NCBI GenBank assembly: GCA_036823295.1
Contig: DAISGD010000003.1
Location: 1-64,000, forward strand
Length of the DNA stretch: 64,000 nt
Reading direction: 5' to 3'
Origin: UBA4742 sp002403895
Lineage (GTDB): Bacteria; Actinomycetota; Acidimicrobiia; Acidimicrobiales; Acidimicrobilacustridaceae
Part shown: one piece after another, positions 50,901 to 58,907 of the stretch
Layout of the letters: every line of letters begins with the position of its first letter
How positions within the stretch are numbered: position 1 is the stretch's first letter
Notes under the pieces: model-generated
The model's database searches: none
What the model was told of the DNA's origin: nothing
The model's input: the letters and a program-made list of their open reading frames with translations, nothing else
Made by a program: the position numbers and the translations under genes

Positions 50901-52294
50901 ACGCCTTCATCGAAGACTTCCTCGCCCACAACTGCGGCAAGAAGGATCGGGCGCTGATCAAGCAGGAGCGGGAGAAGTTCGTGGCCGGCTGTGAGGCCAC
51001 CGGCTACGGCGCCCCGATCGGCACCGCGTTGTTCGACATCATCGAACCGTTCGCCGACTACGCCTTCAACAAGAGCCATAGCTACGGCTACGGCCTGGTG
51101 GCGTACCAGACCGCCTATCTCAAGGCGAACTATCCCGTTGAGTACTTCGCCGCCTTGCTGACCAGTGTCAAGACGAACCTGGACAAGGCGGCGGTCTATC
51201 TCAACGAATGTCGACAAATGCGTATCGCGGTGCTGGTTCCCGACGTCAATGTGTCCATGAGCGATTTCGTGGCTGTGGCCGGCGATGGAAGCGACGGCGT
51301 GGGCGCTGCCGGGTCGATCCCGTTCGGCCTGTCAGCGGTGCGCAACGTGGGAGAGGGCCTGGTCGGGCTGATCGTCTCGGAGCGCGACGCCAACGGCCTG
51401 TTCGCCGACTTCTACGACTTCTGCGATCGGGTTGATCTCACGGTGCTCAACAAACGCACCATCGAGTCGCTGATCAAGGCGGGCGCGTTCGATTCGCTCG
51501 GCCATCCCCGACAGGGTCTGCTGATGGCCTACGAGGAGATCCTCGACACCACCGTGGCCCGCCGGCGCAAGGAGGCCGAGGGCCAGTTCGATCTGTTCTC
51601 CACGTTGGGCGAGCCGTCCGCGTCCGAGCTGTCACCGGCGGCGGAGGCTCGCCGGACCATCGAGCCGATCGAGTTCGACAAGAAGGTCCGCTTGGGGTTC
51701 GAAAAGGAGATGCTCGGCCTGTACGTGAGCGATCATCCGCTCATGGGAGCCGAAGCCTCACTGCGCCGCCGCACTGAATGCTCGATCACCGAGCTCGAGG
51801 GCCTGGAGGACGGCTCCATGCGGGTGGTCGGCGGGCTGGTCACGTCCCTGCAGCGAAAGTGGACGAAGAAGGGCGACCTGATGGCCGTCTTCGTAATGGA
51901 GGATCTCCAGTCTTCGATCGAGGTGATGGTCTTTCCCAAGACGATGCAGCAGTACGGCCACCTTCTCACCGACGACGCCGTGGTATGCCTCAAGGCTCGC
52001 ATCGACGGGCGTGATGACACGCCCAAGCTCATGGCCATGGAGATCCAGATCTTCGAGCCCATCACCGATGGTGCGCCCCCGGTGCGCATCCGTCTCACCC
52101 CCAACGCCCTCAGCCAGCCGCTACTGGCCGGGTTGAAGGCTCTGTTGAGCGAGCACCCCGGCGAGTCCCAGGTGTTCCTCCACCTGGGGGAGCGCCAAAT
52201 CGTCCGCCTCCCCGACGAGTTCAACGTGGACGCCTCCAACGGGCTGGTGGCCGAACTCCGGGTGCTGCTCGGTCCTGACGCCATCGCGGCCTGA
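47918..52294 (+). CDS. dnaE: DNA polymerase III alpha subunit DnaE with in-frame intein
   Basis: A 1458-residue precursor; removing the 272-residue intein (734-1005) leaves 1186 residues, the usual actinobacterial DnaE1 length. The N-terminal PHP domain has HLHVHTEFSMLDG and GITDHGNMYG. The polymerase core has GPGRGSAAG, the catalytic pair in PDIDMDF (Asp413, Asp415) and Asp586 in KMDFLGL. After the intein come the fingers region with FNKSHSYGYGLVAYQTAYLK, a tandem helix-hairpin-helix and an OB fold (MRVVGGLVTSLQRKWTKKGDLM). Replicative polymerase with intrinsic PHP proofreading potential. GTG 47918 follows AAGGAG by 9 nt; an upstream in-frame start at 47855 lacks support. Confidence 0.96.
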   Translation: MADSFTHLHVHTEFSMLDGAARVGDLVAKAAADGQPAVGITDHGNMYGVLDFYQACRDQGVKPVIGSELYMAYESRAERPPRRGRMDDSGGDAEGGRKAYYHLTALAENAVGYKNLIQLSSRAYLEGYYMKPKVDWELLEAHSEGIIATTGCLGGQVLQALLNDDPADALAKAARLQDIFGRDNLFIELQDHGIPDQHRTNPQLLEIAKKIQAPLLATNDSHYTQREDHEAHDALLCVQTGALMSDPDRFKFHGDQHYLKTADEMRRLFAELPEACDNTLWVAERANVEIEFGKPQLPNFPIPEGFSDDAGYLEHLTFAGARERWGDTLPDTVVERLAFELKVIGDMGFSSYFLIVWDLIKHARDGNMRVGPGRGSAAGCAVAYSLRITDLDPIKYDLLFERFLNPSRISMPDIDMDFDSRYRDEMIRYAAERYGRDHVAQIVTFSTIKARAAVRDAARVLGFPYMVGDKVAKAMPPLVMGRDTPLYACLDEHPKYLDGYKMASELRDMYATDPDARQVMDVAKGLEGLRRQDGIHAAAVVITKEPLTEYLPIQRKPEAGQDPELAPVVTQYEMHGVEDLGLLKMDFLGLRNLDVISDTQELVRATRGVDLDVDTIPLDDAKTYELLQAGDSIGVFQLEGGAMRALMRSLAPTGFEDVAALVALYRPGPMAANMHNDYADRKNGRKPISYLHPDLEPLLGDTQGLMIYQEQMMRVAQKFGGYSLAEADNLRKACLPAGTLMLTRSRGYVPIEHVIRLSDRRVQTIDTTSATSRFDAVEDVWSVGPKLVYRLTTSSGYAVEATANHPFLVEDRWTELGQIRPGDLVGVAAHTRTNGGSRVSDAEIYASARSLRESGVAAAGVLARLVNAPGSQIKRFLGLAFGVDALTDSIEVCIGSPNRAVVAAVKRMLLRCGIASNIDLRASGWYDCSVVPARQLVAAGSRVRSSMSFVDPGNDGDPLEGLGSEDLMWDTVVSVEEVGERECFDFRMANPERPYAFIEDFLAHNCGKKDRALIKQEREKFVAGCEATGYGAPIGTALFDIIEPFADYAFNKSHSYGYGLVAYQTAYLKANYPVEYFAALLTSVKTNLDKAAVYLNECRQMRIAVLVPDVNVSMSDFVAVAGDGSDGVGAAGSIPFGLSAVRNVGEGLVGLIVSERDANGLFADFYDFCDRVDLTVLNKRTIESLIKAGAFDSLGHPRQGLLMAYEEILDTTVARRRKEAEGQFDLFSTLGEPSASELSPAAEARRTIEPIEFDKKVRLGFEKEMLGLYVSDHPLMGAEASLRRRTECSITELEGLEDGSMRVVGGLVTSLQRKWTKKGDLMAVFVMEDLQSSIEVMVFPKTMQQYGHLLTDDAVVCLKARIDGRDDTPKLMAMEIQIFEPITDGAPPVRIRLTPNALSQPLLAGLKALLSEHPGESQVFLHLGERQIVRLPDEFNVDASNGLVAELRVLLGPDAIAA
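50117..50932 (+). mobile_element. DnaE intein with decayed homing-endonuclease region
   Basis: A 272-residue protein-splicing element between LRKA and CGKK. It begins with Cys1 (CLPAGTLML, block A), has the block B motif GYAVEATANHPFLV (Thr-x-x-His), block F ECFDFRM and block G ending FLAHN, followed by Cys+1 of the C-extein (TGC 50933). The middle has remnants of a LAGLIDADG-type endonuclease: FLGLAFGVDALTDSIEVCIG and VKRMLLRCGIASNI resemble the second motif and its following helix, but the acidic DG signature is gone and no first motif is seen. Splicing residues look intact, so DnaE should still be produced. Confidence 0.9.
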
Positions 52295-52477
52295 ATCGGT
52301 CGCCCCAGCCGCCCCTACTTCGGGCCGGGGAATGAGCCCGGAATCGACCCCTGGGCTGGTCGAAATCGAGCCGGTCGTGGTTCGAGTTGCACGAAGCGTC
52401 CGCGACCGCTGGACTAGAGGGGTCCGTTCCAGGGCCTCGCCTGAGGCCCGTGCAACAACTCGGGGGCTTTTGATCGC

Positions 52478-53146
52478 ATGGCAATCGAGATCGAAACCAA
52501 GGACTGCACGGCGCTCAGCGACGCGGAACTGGCCGAGATGGCCGATATGTGCGCCGAGAGTCCGTCCCGCTTCGAGGTGGGCCTGCTGTCCAAGCAGACC
52601 GAGGCGTGGGTGCTCGTCACCCTGGCCCGCGAGGGTCGTTCACTTCGGGGCTTCTCCTTCAGCACGCTCGAACGAATCGGTGGAACGCCCAGCGTGCTCA
52701 TCGGTTTGGCGTCGGTTCGGCGCACGTCCAAGCGCGACTCGGTCCTGCGGGCGATCATGACGGACCAGTACCGCCGGGCCGTGCTCGCCTTTCCCGACGA
52801 GGACGTGTTGGTCGGCACCCGGTTCACGAACGCCGGTGGCTTCGAGGCGTTCAAGGCCCTCGAGGAGATCGTCCCCCGCCCTGGCCACAAGGCCTCGGGT
52901 GAGGAGCGGGCGTGGGGCCGGCGCCTGGCCAAGCGCTTCGGCGTGGACAATGGCGGGTACCGCGACCGGGACTTCGTCACCACCGGTGACAACACGTTCC
53001 CGCTGGTGCTCGACCACGAGAGCCTCAAGCCCGAGAACCTCGATCCCGAGGTCGTGGCCATGTTCGTCGAGGTCGACGACAACCGCGGCGATTCGCTGAT
53101 CGCCTTCAGCTGGGCCATGGCCGAGCAGCTGGCCAAGCTGGCCTGA
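52478..53146 (+). CDS. Conserved-looking protein of unknown function
   Basis: A 222-residue soluble protein. A stretch from ALSDAELAEMADMCAESPS through EAWVLVTLAREGRSLRGFSF and VLIGLASVRR to VLRAIMTDQYRRAV has the helix/strand rhythm of a GNAT acetyltransferase, but no clear acetyl-CoA loop is seen. The C-terminal half is charged and contains a GGFEAFKALEEI stretch. I do not recognise the family. ATG 52478 lacks a Shine-Dalgarno. It lies 183 bases after dnaE, in an interval with no other gene, and 37 before the nitroreductase. Confidence 0.6.
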   Translation: MAIEIETKDCTALSDAELAEMADMCAESPSRFEVGLLSKQTEAWVLVTLAREGRSLRGFSFSTLERIGGTPSVLIGLASVRRTSKRDSVLRAIMTDQYRRAVLAFPDEDVLVGTRFTNAGGFEAFKALEEIVPRPGHKASGEERAWGRRLAKRFGVDNGGYRDRDFVTTGDNTFPLVLDHESLKPENLDPEVVAMFVEVDDNRGDSLIAFSWAMAEQLAKLA

Positions 53147-53183
53147 GGGCCACGCTCTCTCTTCCCCCAACCGGGCCGGCGTC

Positions 53184-53795
53184 GTGGAGCTGAGCGACGC
53201 CATCCACCGTCGGCGCATGGTCCGGGCTTTCGAGCCCCGGCCACTGCCTGCCGGAGTGTTGGATACCGTCCTCGAGCTAGGCCTGCACGCGCCTTCAGCC
53301 GGATTCAGCCAGGGCTGGGCCTTCGTGGTGCTCGAAGGGCCGGAGCAGACCGCGCGGTTTTGGGACCTGACCCTGCCGGAGGGGAAGCGGGACCGATTCC
53401 CGTGGACGGGCCTGCTGGCCGCGCCCGTGCTGATCATCCCGCTGGCCCACGCCCAGGCCTACGTCGACCGCTACGCCGAAGCCGACAAAGGAACCAGCGG
53501 CCTGGGGCGCTCCGCCGATGACTGGCCCGTGCCGTACTGGCTGATCGACACGGCCATGACCTCGATGCTCATGTTGCTGGCCGCCGTCGATCAGGGCCTG
53601 GGGGCGCTGTTCTTTGGCATCTTCGACCACGAGGCCGAGCTGCTGGCCGACCTGGGTGTGCCCACCGGCTATCGGCCGATCGGGACCATTGCTCTTGGCT
53701 ACCGGTCGACGGAGCCGGGCGCGGACCGCCCCAGCGGCTCCCTGGCCCGAGGCCGTCGGCCGCTCGACGACGTTGTCCATCGCGGCACCTGGTAA
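53184..53795 (+). CDS. Nitroreductase-family flavoprotein
   Basis: A 203-residue protein of the FMN-dependent nitroreductase fold: HRRRMVRAFEPRPLP (FMN phosphate-binding Arg cluster), APSAGFSQGW, and the GALFFGIFDHEAELLADLGVPTGYRPIGTIALGY end. It would reduce nitro compounds, quinones or enones using NAD(P)H. Substrate unknown. GTG 53184 start. Confidence 0.85.
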   Translation: MELSDAIHRRRMVRAFEPRPLPAGVLDTVLELGLHAPSAGFSQGWAFVVLEGPEQTARFWDLTLPEGKRDRFPWTGLLAAPVLIIPLAHAQAYVDRYAEADKGTSGLGRSADDWPVPYWLIDTAMTSMLMLLAAVDQGLGALFFGIFDHEAELLADLGVPTGYRPIGTIALGYRSTEPGADRPSGSLARGRRPLDDVVHRGTW

Positions 53796-53904
53796 CTGCC
53801 AGCTGACCGTCGCAGCCAGGTGTCGAATTCCCGGTCGTCCGGCTCCTCCGATAGGTTCGGAAGGACTGACCGCTGGGGGGACCGGCGGCGGACAGGGGGA
53901 AGTC

Positions 53905-54309
53905 ATGGGCAAGCAGGTACCCATTGTCGACTATCTCGTCATCGACGACGGTCCGCCGCATCTGGTCCAGCATCGCTGCACGACGTGTGGAGCCGGCTTC
54001 TTCGACCGTCGCAACGCCTGCGCCCGCTGCGGTGGCCTCGGCTTCGAGGCGGTGAGCGTCGGAGACTCGGGCGAGATCCGCACGTTCACCATCGTCCACC
54101 GGGCCGCGCCCAACGTGCCCACTCCCTACATCTCGGCGGTGGTCGAGACGGCCGACGGGGTCCAGGTGAAAGCCAACATCCTGGGCACGGACCCTGACCC
54201 CGACCACGTCCGGTTGAGCATGCCGGTGCGGCTCACCACCTATGTGGCCGGCACCGACGACGACGGTACCGAGGCCATCGGCTTCGGCTATGAACCGAAG
54301 ACCGCGTGA
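53905..54309 (+). CDS. DUF35 OB-fold zinc-ribbon protein (thiolase partner)
   Basis: A 134-residue protein. A rubredoxin-like zinc ribbon with CTTCG and CARCG is followed by an OB fold (DSGEIRTFTIVHRAAPNVPTPYISAVVE). This family pairs with SCP2-like thiolases and forms a complex needed for their activity in steroid or fatty-acid degradation. The thiolase gene follows, but after a 333-base stretch of tandem repeats. AGGGGGA lies 4 nt before ATG 53905. The stop codon is part of the first repeat unit. Confidence 0.87.
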   Translation: MGKQVPIVDYLVIDDGPPHLVQHRCTTCGAGFFDRRNACARCGGLGFEAVSVGDSGEIRTFTIVHRAAPNVPTPYISAVVETADGVQVKANILGTDPDPDHVRLSMPVRLTTYVAGTDDDGTEAIGFGYEPKTA

Positions 54310-54619
54310 GGCCGCAAAGCCGCCAGGCTGAGCGGCAGGGTCGTTGGTACCCGGATGGCGAAGCCGGTCTGAGGAACGAGGATCGCGTGAGGCCGCAAGG
54401 CCGCCAGGCCGAGCGGCAGGGTCGTTGGTACCCGGATGGCGAAGCCGGTCTGAGGAACGANNNNNNNNNNNNNNNNNNNNNNNNNNNNNNNNNNNNNNNN
54501 NNNNNNNNNNNNNNNNNNNNNNNNNNNNNNNNNNNNNNNNNNNNNNNNNNNNNNNNNNNNAGGCCGAGCGGCAGGGTCGTTGGTACCCGGATGGCGAAGC
54601 CGGTCTGAGGAACGAAGAC
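54304..54619. repeat. 81-bp tandem repeats with an internal assembly gap
   Basis: Units beginning GCGTGAGGCCGCAA start at 54304 and 54385, exactly 81 bp apart, with few differences; a third, partial unit follows the N-run and ends in GAACGAAGACC. The first unit contains the stop codon of the DUF35 gene. The array separates two genes that are normally adjacent and co-transcribed. It includes GGATGGCGAAGCC, similar to a segment near 3.13 kb in opposite orientation. No protein is supported, though one frame on each strand stays open because 81 is divisible by 3. Confidence 0.9.
54461..54560. other. Assembly gap (100 N) within the 81-bp repeats
   Basis: Exactly 100 N, placeholder size. The unit phase on the two sides would be consistent with a variable number of extra 81-bp copies. 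Confidence 0.98.
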
Positions 54620-54642
54620 CACAGAGAGTTGGAGGTTGTGTC

Positions 54643-55848
54643 ATGAGTCGCGACGTGTGGGTGCTCGGCACCTCGATGACCAAGTTCATGCGCTACAAGG
54701 ACAAGGACCTGATGGACCTGGGGTGCGAGGCGGCACTCGCGGCCATGGCCGACGGTGGGGTCACCATCGCCGACATGGACGTGATGGCCGTCGGGTGCCT
54801 GGCCGAGGCCTCGGGCGGGGTCGGCCAGCGCCTTCAGAAGCAGATCGGCCAGACCGGGATCCCCGTCTACAACGTGGCCAACGCCTGTGCCACCGGCGCC
54901 ACCGCCCTGCGCACAGTGATCCTGTCCATCAAGGCGGGCGAGTCCGAGATGGGCCTGGCGGTGGGCGTCGAGAAGATGGGCAAGATGGGCCTGCTGGGTG
55001 GCGCGGGCCGGGCCAAGGAGGCCAAGCACGTCTACGAACCTTCGGGCCGCTACGGCGCGGTCATGCCTACCGAGGGCGTCATCGGCACTGGCGTCATGCC
55101 CGGCGTGTTTGCCCAGGCCGGCATGGAATACGCCAATCTTCACGACGGGGTGGGCTTTGAGCAGTTCGCCAAGGTGGCGGAGAAGAACCATGCCCATTCG
55201 GTGCTCAACCCGCTGGCCCAGTACCAGAAGGCCTTTAGCCTCGCCGAGGTCATGGGCGGCGAGATGATCGCCTACCCCAACACCATCCTCATGTGCTGCC
55301 CCACGGGTGACGGGGCGGCCGCCGCCGTGGTGGTCAGCGCCGAGAAACTCAAGACCCTGCCCGCCGAGGCCCAGCGCCGGGCGGTCAAGATCTCGGCGTC
55401 GGTGATGACGTCGGACCCGTGGTCCGAGGGCGGGCAGGTCCAACCCGACATCAACACCCTCACCCGCAACGCCGCCGCTCAGGCCTACGAGGCGGCGGGG
55501 GTCGATCCCCAGGACCTGGACCTGGTGGAGTTGCACGACTGCTTCGCCAGCGCCGAGCTGCTCCACTACGACAACCTCCAGCTGTGCGAGCCCGGGGGCG
55601 CCGGTGACTTCATCGATTCGCGGGCGCCGTGGCGAGACGGGCGCATCCCGGTGAACGTGTCCGGTGGCCTGCTGTCCAAGGGCCATCCCCTCGGCGCCAC
55701 CGGCATCGCCAACGTCTACGAGGTGACCACCCACCTGCGGGGCGAGGCCGGCGATCGTCAGGTGGAGGGGGCCAAGGTCGGGCTCACCCACGTCATCGGG
55801 CTGGGCTCGGCCTGCGCCGTCCACGTCCTCGAAAAGGCCGCCGTCTGA
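54643..55848 (+). CDS. SCP2-like thiolase / acetyl-CoA acetyltransferase family protein
   Basis: A 401-residue thiolase-fold protein. The active-site Cys is in NACATGATALR, the His in ELHDCFASAEL, and the C-terminal GGLLSKGHPLGATG motif holds the second His. The second catalytic Cys region reads GLGSACAVHVLE. It would cleave or condense acyl-CoA in a complex with the DUF35 protein encoded upstream. GGAGG lies 7 nt before ATG 54643. Confidence 0.9.
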   Translation: MSRDVWVLGTSMTKFMRYKDKDLMDLGCEAALAAMADGGVTIADMDVMAVGCLAEASGGVGQRLQKQIGQTGIPVYNVANACATGATALRTVILSIKAGESEMGLAVGVEKMGKMGLLGGAGRAKEAKHVYEPSGRYGAVMPTEGVIGTGVMPGVFAQAGMEYANLHDGVGFEQFAKVAEKNHAHSVLNPLAQYQKAFSLAEVMGGEMIAYPNTILMCCPTGDGAAAAVVVSAEKLKTLPAEAQRRAVKISASVMTSDPWSEGGQVQPDINTLTRNAAAQAYEAAGVDPQDLDLVELHDCFASAELLHYDNLQLCEPGGAGDFIDSRAPWRDGRIPVNVSGGLLSKGHPLGATGIANVYEVTTHLRGEAGDRQVEGAKVGLTHVIGLGSACAVHVLEKAAV

Positions 55849-55927
55849 CCTGCCGGCCGCGGACGGCGGATCGTCCCGGCTGGGAGCAGCTCTCATTGAC
55901 CATATGAGGCAAAAAAGTGCACGAAAA

Positions 55928-55939
55928 CCCCGATCGGGG
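55928..55939 (-). terminator. Intrinsic terminator for the YyaL-type gene
   Basis: CCCCGATCGGGG directly follows the stop of the minus-strand gene, and on that strand is followed by TTTT and, after a few bases, TTTTTT. A stem of 5 bp with GATC loop plus U-run fits a rho-independent terminator; on the plus strand it is preceded by AAAA and could act for the thiolase gene as well. Confidence 0.7.
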
Positions 55940-57964
55940 TCAGGCGTCGAGTTGGGCGGCGAGTTCGGTGGTCGTGGCGACCGGGGCCTGGCAGGCGAAG
56001 TCACGACAGACGTAGGCCTGCCCCTGGCCGTCGGGGCCGGCGTTGCGGTCGTCCCACAGCGGTGAGGGGAACGGTTCGCCCCACGTCACCACCGTCGTCG
56101 GACGGTAGCGGTGAGCCACCAGGTCGACCAGGTCGGACCGTTCGCCCACCACGGCCACCTCGACCATCCCCGCGTGCCACAGGTCGAGCGCGGCCAGCAG
56201 ATGGCCGAACGCGGTCGGGTGTTTGCCGGCGGGTGCAGCCAACAGGCGCAAGATTGCCGCCGCCCGCTCGGTGTAGCGCTCCTCACCGGTGAGGCCGGCC
56301 AGGCGCAACAGCCCCACGGCGGCCAGGCTGTTGGCCGATGGTGTGGCGTTGTCCATGAGATCCTTGGGCCGGGTGACCAGCGCCTCGGCGTCACGGCCGG
56401 TGGTGAACACGCCCCCGTGTTCATTGTCCCAAAACAGATCGATGAGGTCGTCGGCTACCCGTCGGGCCTCGGCGATCCAGCGGGCCCGGCCGCTGGCTTC
56501 GGCCAGGCGGGTGAACCCGTCGAGCAGGGCGCCGTAGTCGGCGGCATAGGCCAGGTGCTGGGCCCGGCCGCCCGCCTCCTCGCTGGCGCTCCCGGCTTGC
56601 CACGAGCGCAGCCAGCGTCCGTCTTCACGGCGCAAGTTGGCCAGCAGGAACTCCCCGGTCTGGAGCGCGTCGAGCAACCAACCCTGGTCGCCGGTGGCCG
56701 CCGCCGCCTCCGCCAGGGTGGCGAGCATGAGTCCGTTCCATTCGGTGAGCACCTTGTCGTCCAGGCCGGGTCGGGGCCGGCCCTCGCGGTGATCGAACAG
56801 CTCCCGTCGAGCCCGTTCGATCTCGTCCGGGCGCAGCAGATCACCCCGCACGGGACGGGTGAGGATGCTGCGGCCCTCGAAGTTTCCCTCGGCGGTGACG
56901 CCCCACCACTCGACCGCCGCCGGCGCCAGTTCACCGAGGACGGTGGTGAGTTCCTCGGGTGTCCAGGTGGCGAAGCGGCCCTCCTCGTTGTGGCCGTCGG
57001 GACCGGGGGAGTCGGCGTCCTCGGCGGAGTAGAAGCCGCCGCCGCGGTGGCGGAGGTCCCGACAGACGTATTCGATGGTTTCGTCGAGGACCTGGCGGTA
57101 GCGGGACTCGCCGGTGACCTGCCAGGCGTGGAGGTAGATGCGGGTCAGCAGCGCCTGGTCGTAGAGCATCTTTTCGAAGTGGGGGACGATCCAGAACTCG
57201 TCGACCGAGTAGCGGGCGAAGCCGCCGCCGACATGGTCGTAGATGCCCCCCGAGGCCATAGCGTCGAGCGAGGTGGTGACCATGGTCAACGCCTCGGCGG
57301 AGCCAGTCCGGTCGTGGGCTCGGAGAGCGACCTCCAGCGACATCGTCTGCGGGAACTTTGGCGCCCGGCCGAAGCCGCCCCACTCCGCGTCGAACTGCCC
57401 GGCCAGGCTGGCCACCGCCTGGTCGAGCACGTCGGGGCCCGGCACGGTCTCGCTGGTCGGCAAGCCGGCCCCCCGGCTGATGGCCTCGGTGAGCTCGTCG
57501 GCCTGTTCGGCCAGGTCGTCGCGCCGGGTGCGCCAGACATCGTCGATACGGGTCAACAGGTCGGTGAAGCTCAACATGCTTCCCCGTGCGGTCTTGGGGA
57601 AGTAGGTGCCGCCGAAGAACGGTCGGCCGTCGGGCATCAGGAACACCGTCATGGGCCAGCCGCCGTGGCCGGTCATGGCCTGCACCGCGTCCATGTAGAT
57701 GGCATCGACGTCGGGCCGTTCCTCGCGGTCGACCTTCACGCTGACCACGAGGTCGTTCATGAGGGCGGCCGTGTCGGCGTCCTCGAACGATTCGTGGGCC
57801 ATGACGTGACACCAGTGGCAGGCGGAGTAGCCGACCGACAACAAGATGGGCTTGTCCTCGGCGGCGGCCCGAGCGAACGCCTCGTCGCCCCACGGGTACC
57901 AGTCGACCGGGTTGTCAGCATGCTGGCGGAGGTAGGGGGAGGTCTCAGCGGCGAGCCGGTTCAT
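55940..57964 (-). CDS. YyaL/DUF255-type protein: thioredoxin fold plus (alpha/alpha)6 barrel
   Basis: A 674-residue protein. The N-terminal thioredoxin-like domain reads YLRQHADNPVDWYPWG and SACHWCHVMAHESF with the CxxC pair (CHWC). A glycoside-hydrolase-like alpha/alpha barrel follows (for example GIYDHVGGGFARYSVDEFW, WTPEEL, WNGLMLATLAEAA). Orthologues include B. subtilis YyaL and human SPATA20; the function is unknown. ATG 57964 has TACGGT 7 nt upstream, a leaderless-type -10. Divergent from the SDR gene. Confidence 0.9.
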   Translation of the reverse strand: MNRLAAETSPYLRQHADNPVDWYPWGDEAFARAAAEDKPILLSVGYSACHWCHVMAHESFEDADTAALMNDLVVSVKVDREERPDVDAIYMDAVQAMTGHGGWPMTVFLMPDGRPFFGGTYFPKTARGSMLSFTDLLTRIDDVWRTRRDDLAEQADELTEAISRGAGLPTSETVPGPDVLDQAVASLAGQFDAEWGGFGRAPKFPQTMSLEVALRAHDRTGSAEALTMVTTSLDAMASGGIYDHVGGGFARYSVDEFWIVPHFEKMLYDQALLTRIYLHAWQVTGESRYRQVLDETIEYVCRDLRHRGGGFYSAEDADSPGPDGHNEEGRFATWTPEELTTVLGELAPAAVEWWGVTAEGNFEGRSILTRPVRGDLLRPDEIERARRELFDHREGRPRPGLDDKVLTEWNGLMLATLAEAAAATGDQGWLLDALQTGEFLLANLRREDGRWLRSWQAGSASEEAGGRAQHLAYAADYGALLDGFTRLAEASGRARWIAEARRVADDLIDLFWDNEHGGVFTTGRDAEALVTRPKDLMDNATPSANSLAAVGLLRLAGLTGEERYTERAAAILRLLAAPAGKHPTAFGHLLAALDLWHAGMVEVAVVGERSDLVDLVAHRYRPTTVVTWGEPFPSPLWDDRNAGPDGQGQAYVCRDFACQAPVATTTELAAQLDA

Positions 57965-57971
57965 GGGCCTC

Positions 57972-57977
57972 ACCGTA
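57972..57977 (-). promoter_or_regulatory. -10 box of a probable leaderless promoter (YyaL-type gene)
   Basis: Minus-strand TACGGT ends 7 nt before ATG 57964. Confidence 0.45.
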
Positions 57978-58007
57978 CTGGCGCCGACGAGGGCGAACCG
58001 GGGGTCG

Positions 58008-58013
58008 TAGAGT
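58008..58013 (+). promoter_or_regulatory. -10 box of a probable leaderless promoter (SDR gene)
   Basis: TAGAGT ends 6 nt before ATG 58020. Confidence 0.5.
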
Positions 58014-58019
58014 CCGCCG

Positions 58020-58775
58020 ATGGACGTACGCCTGGAGGGGAAGGTCGCGCTGGTCACCGGCGCCTCGAGGGGGATCGGTCGGGCCATCGCCGAGGGCATG
58101 GCCGCCAGCGGGGCGGCGGTGATGCTTTCGTCACGCAAGGTCGAGGATCTGGAGACCGCCGCTGAGGAGATCCGGGCCGCCACCGGGGCCGACGTCGACG
58201 TGTTCGCCGCCAACGCCGGGGAGCCCGACCAGGCCGACGCGTGTGTGGCGGCCACGGTCGAGCGCTTCGGTGGGGTCGACATCCTGGTCAACAACGCGGC
58301 CACCAACCCCTACTTCGGCCCCACCATGGAGATCGACGCGTCCCGGTTCGACAAGACGGTGGCGGTGAACTGGCGGGGCCCGCTCATGTGGGCGCAAGCG
58401 GCGTGGAGGGCATCGATGGCCGAGCGCGGAGGGGTGGTGCTCAACATCGCCTCCATCGGTGGCATGAGCGTCGAATCCTCGATCGGCGTCTACAACGGCA
58501 CCAAGGCGGCGGTGATCCACCTCACGCGACAGCTGGCGCTCGAACTCTCGCCGGGCGTGCGGGTGGTGGGGATCGCGCCGGGTCTGGTGAAGACCGACAT
58601 GGCCCGGGCGCTGTGGGAACCCAACGAGGAGGCCATGGCTCGTCATATGCCGGTCGGCCGTCTCGGCGTGCCGGAGGACATCGCCAACGCTGCGGTGTTC
58701 CTGTGTTCTGACGCGGCGTCGTGGATCACCGGCACCACCGTGGTCATCGACGGCGGCGCACTGCTGCGGGGCTGA
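58020..58775 (+). CDS. Short-chain dehydrogenase/reductase (SDR)
   Basis: A 251-residue classical SDR. The cofactor loop TGASRGIG, NNAATNP, catalytic Ser (NIASIGG) and YNGTK (Tyr-x-x-x-Lys), and the C-terminal TGTTVVIDGG are all present. NAD(P)-dependent oxidoreductase; FabG-like in sequence but substrate is not defined. Divergent to the YyaL-type gene with 55 bases between. Confidence 0.92.
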   Translation: MDVRLEGKVALVTGASRGIGRAIAEGMAASGAAVMLSSRKVEDLETAAEEIRAATGADVDVFAANAGEPDQADACVAATVERFGGVDILVNNAATNPYFGPTMEIDASRFDKTVAVNWRGPLMWAQAAWRASMAERGGVVLNIASIGGMSVESSIGVYNGTKAAVIHLTRQLALELSPGVRVVGIAPGLVKTDMARALWEPNEEAMARHMPVGRLGVPEDIANAAVFLCSDAASWITGTTVVIDGGALLRG

Positions 58776-58907
58776 AGGAGGTTCCCGCGGTGACCGTGAC
58801 TACGGTGCTGGACGGCTCGCCGGACCAATGACCCGAGGATCACGTTCTGTGCTTCAGCTTCCTCGCGTCTCGGTCGAAAGAACCAGAACGGGAGATGGGC
58901 CCTCGCG

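Noticed and set aside
54306..54640. Small protein encoded by the 81-bp repeats
   Set aside because: Frames stay open on both strands only because the unit is divisible by 3; no start signal and no plausible protein character.
56111..58165. 684-residue plus-strand open frame opposite the YyaL-type gene
   Set aside because: Shadow of the conserved thioredoxin-fold protein; no start signal or domain.
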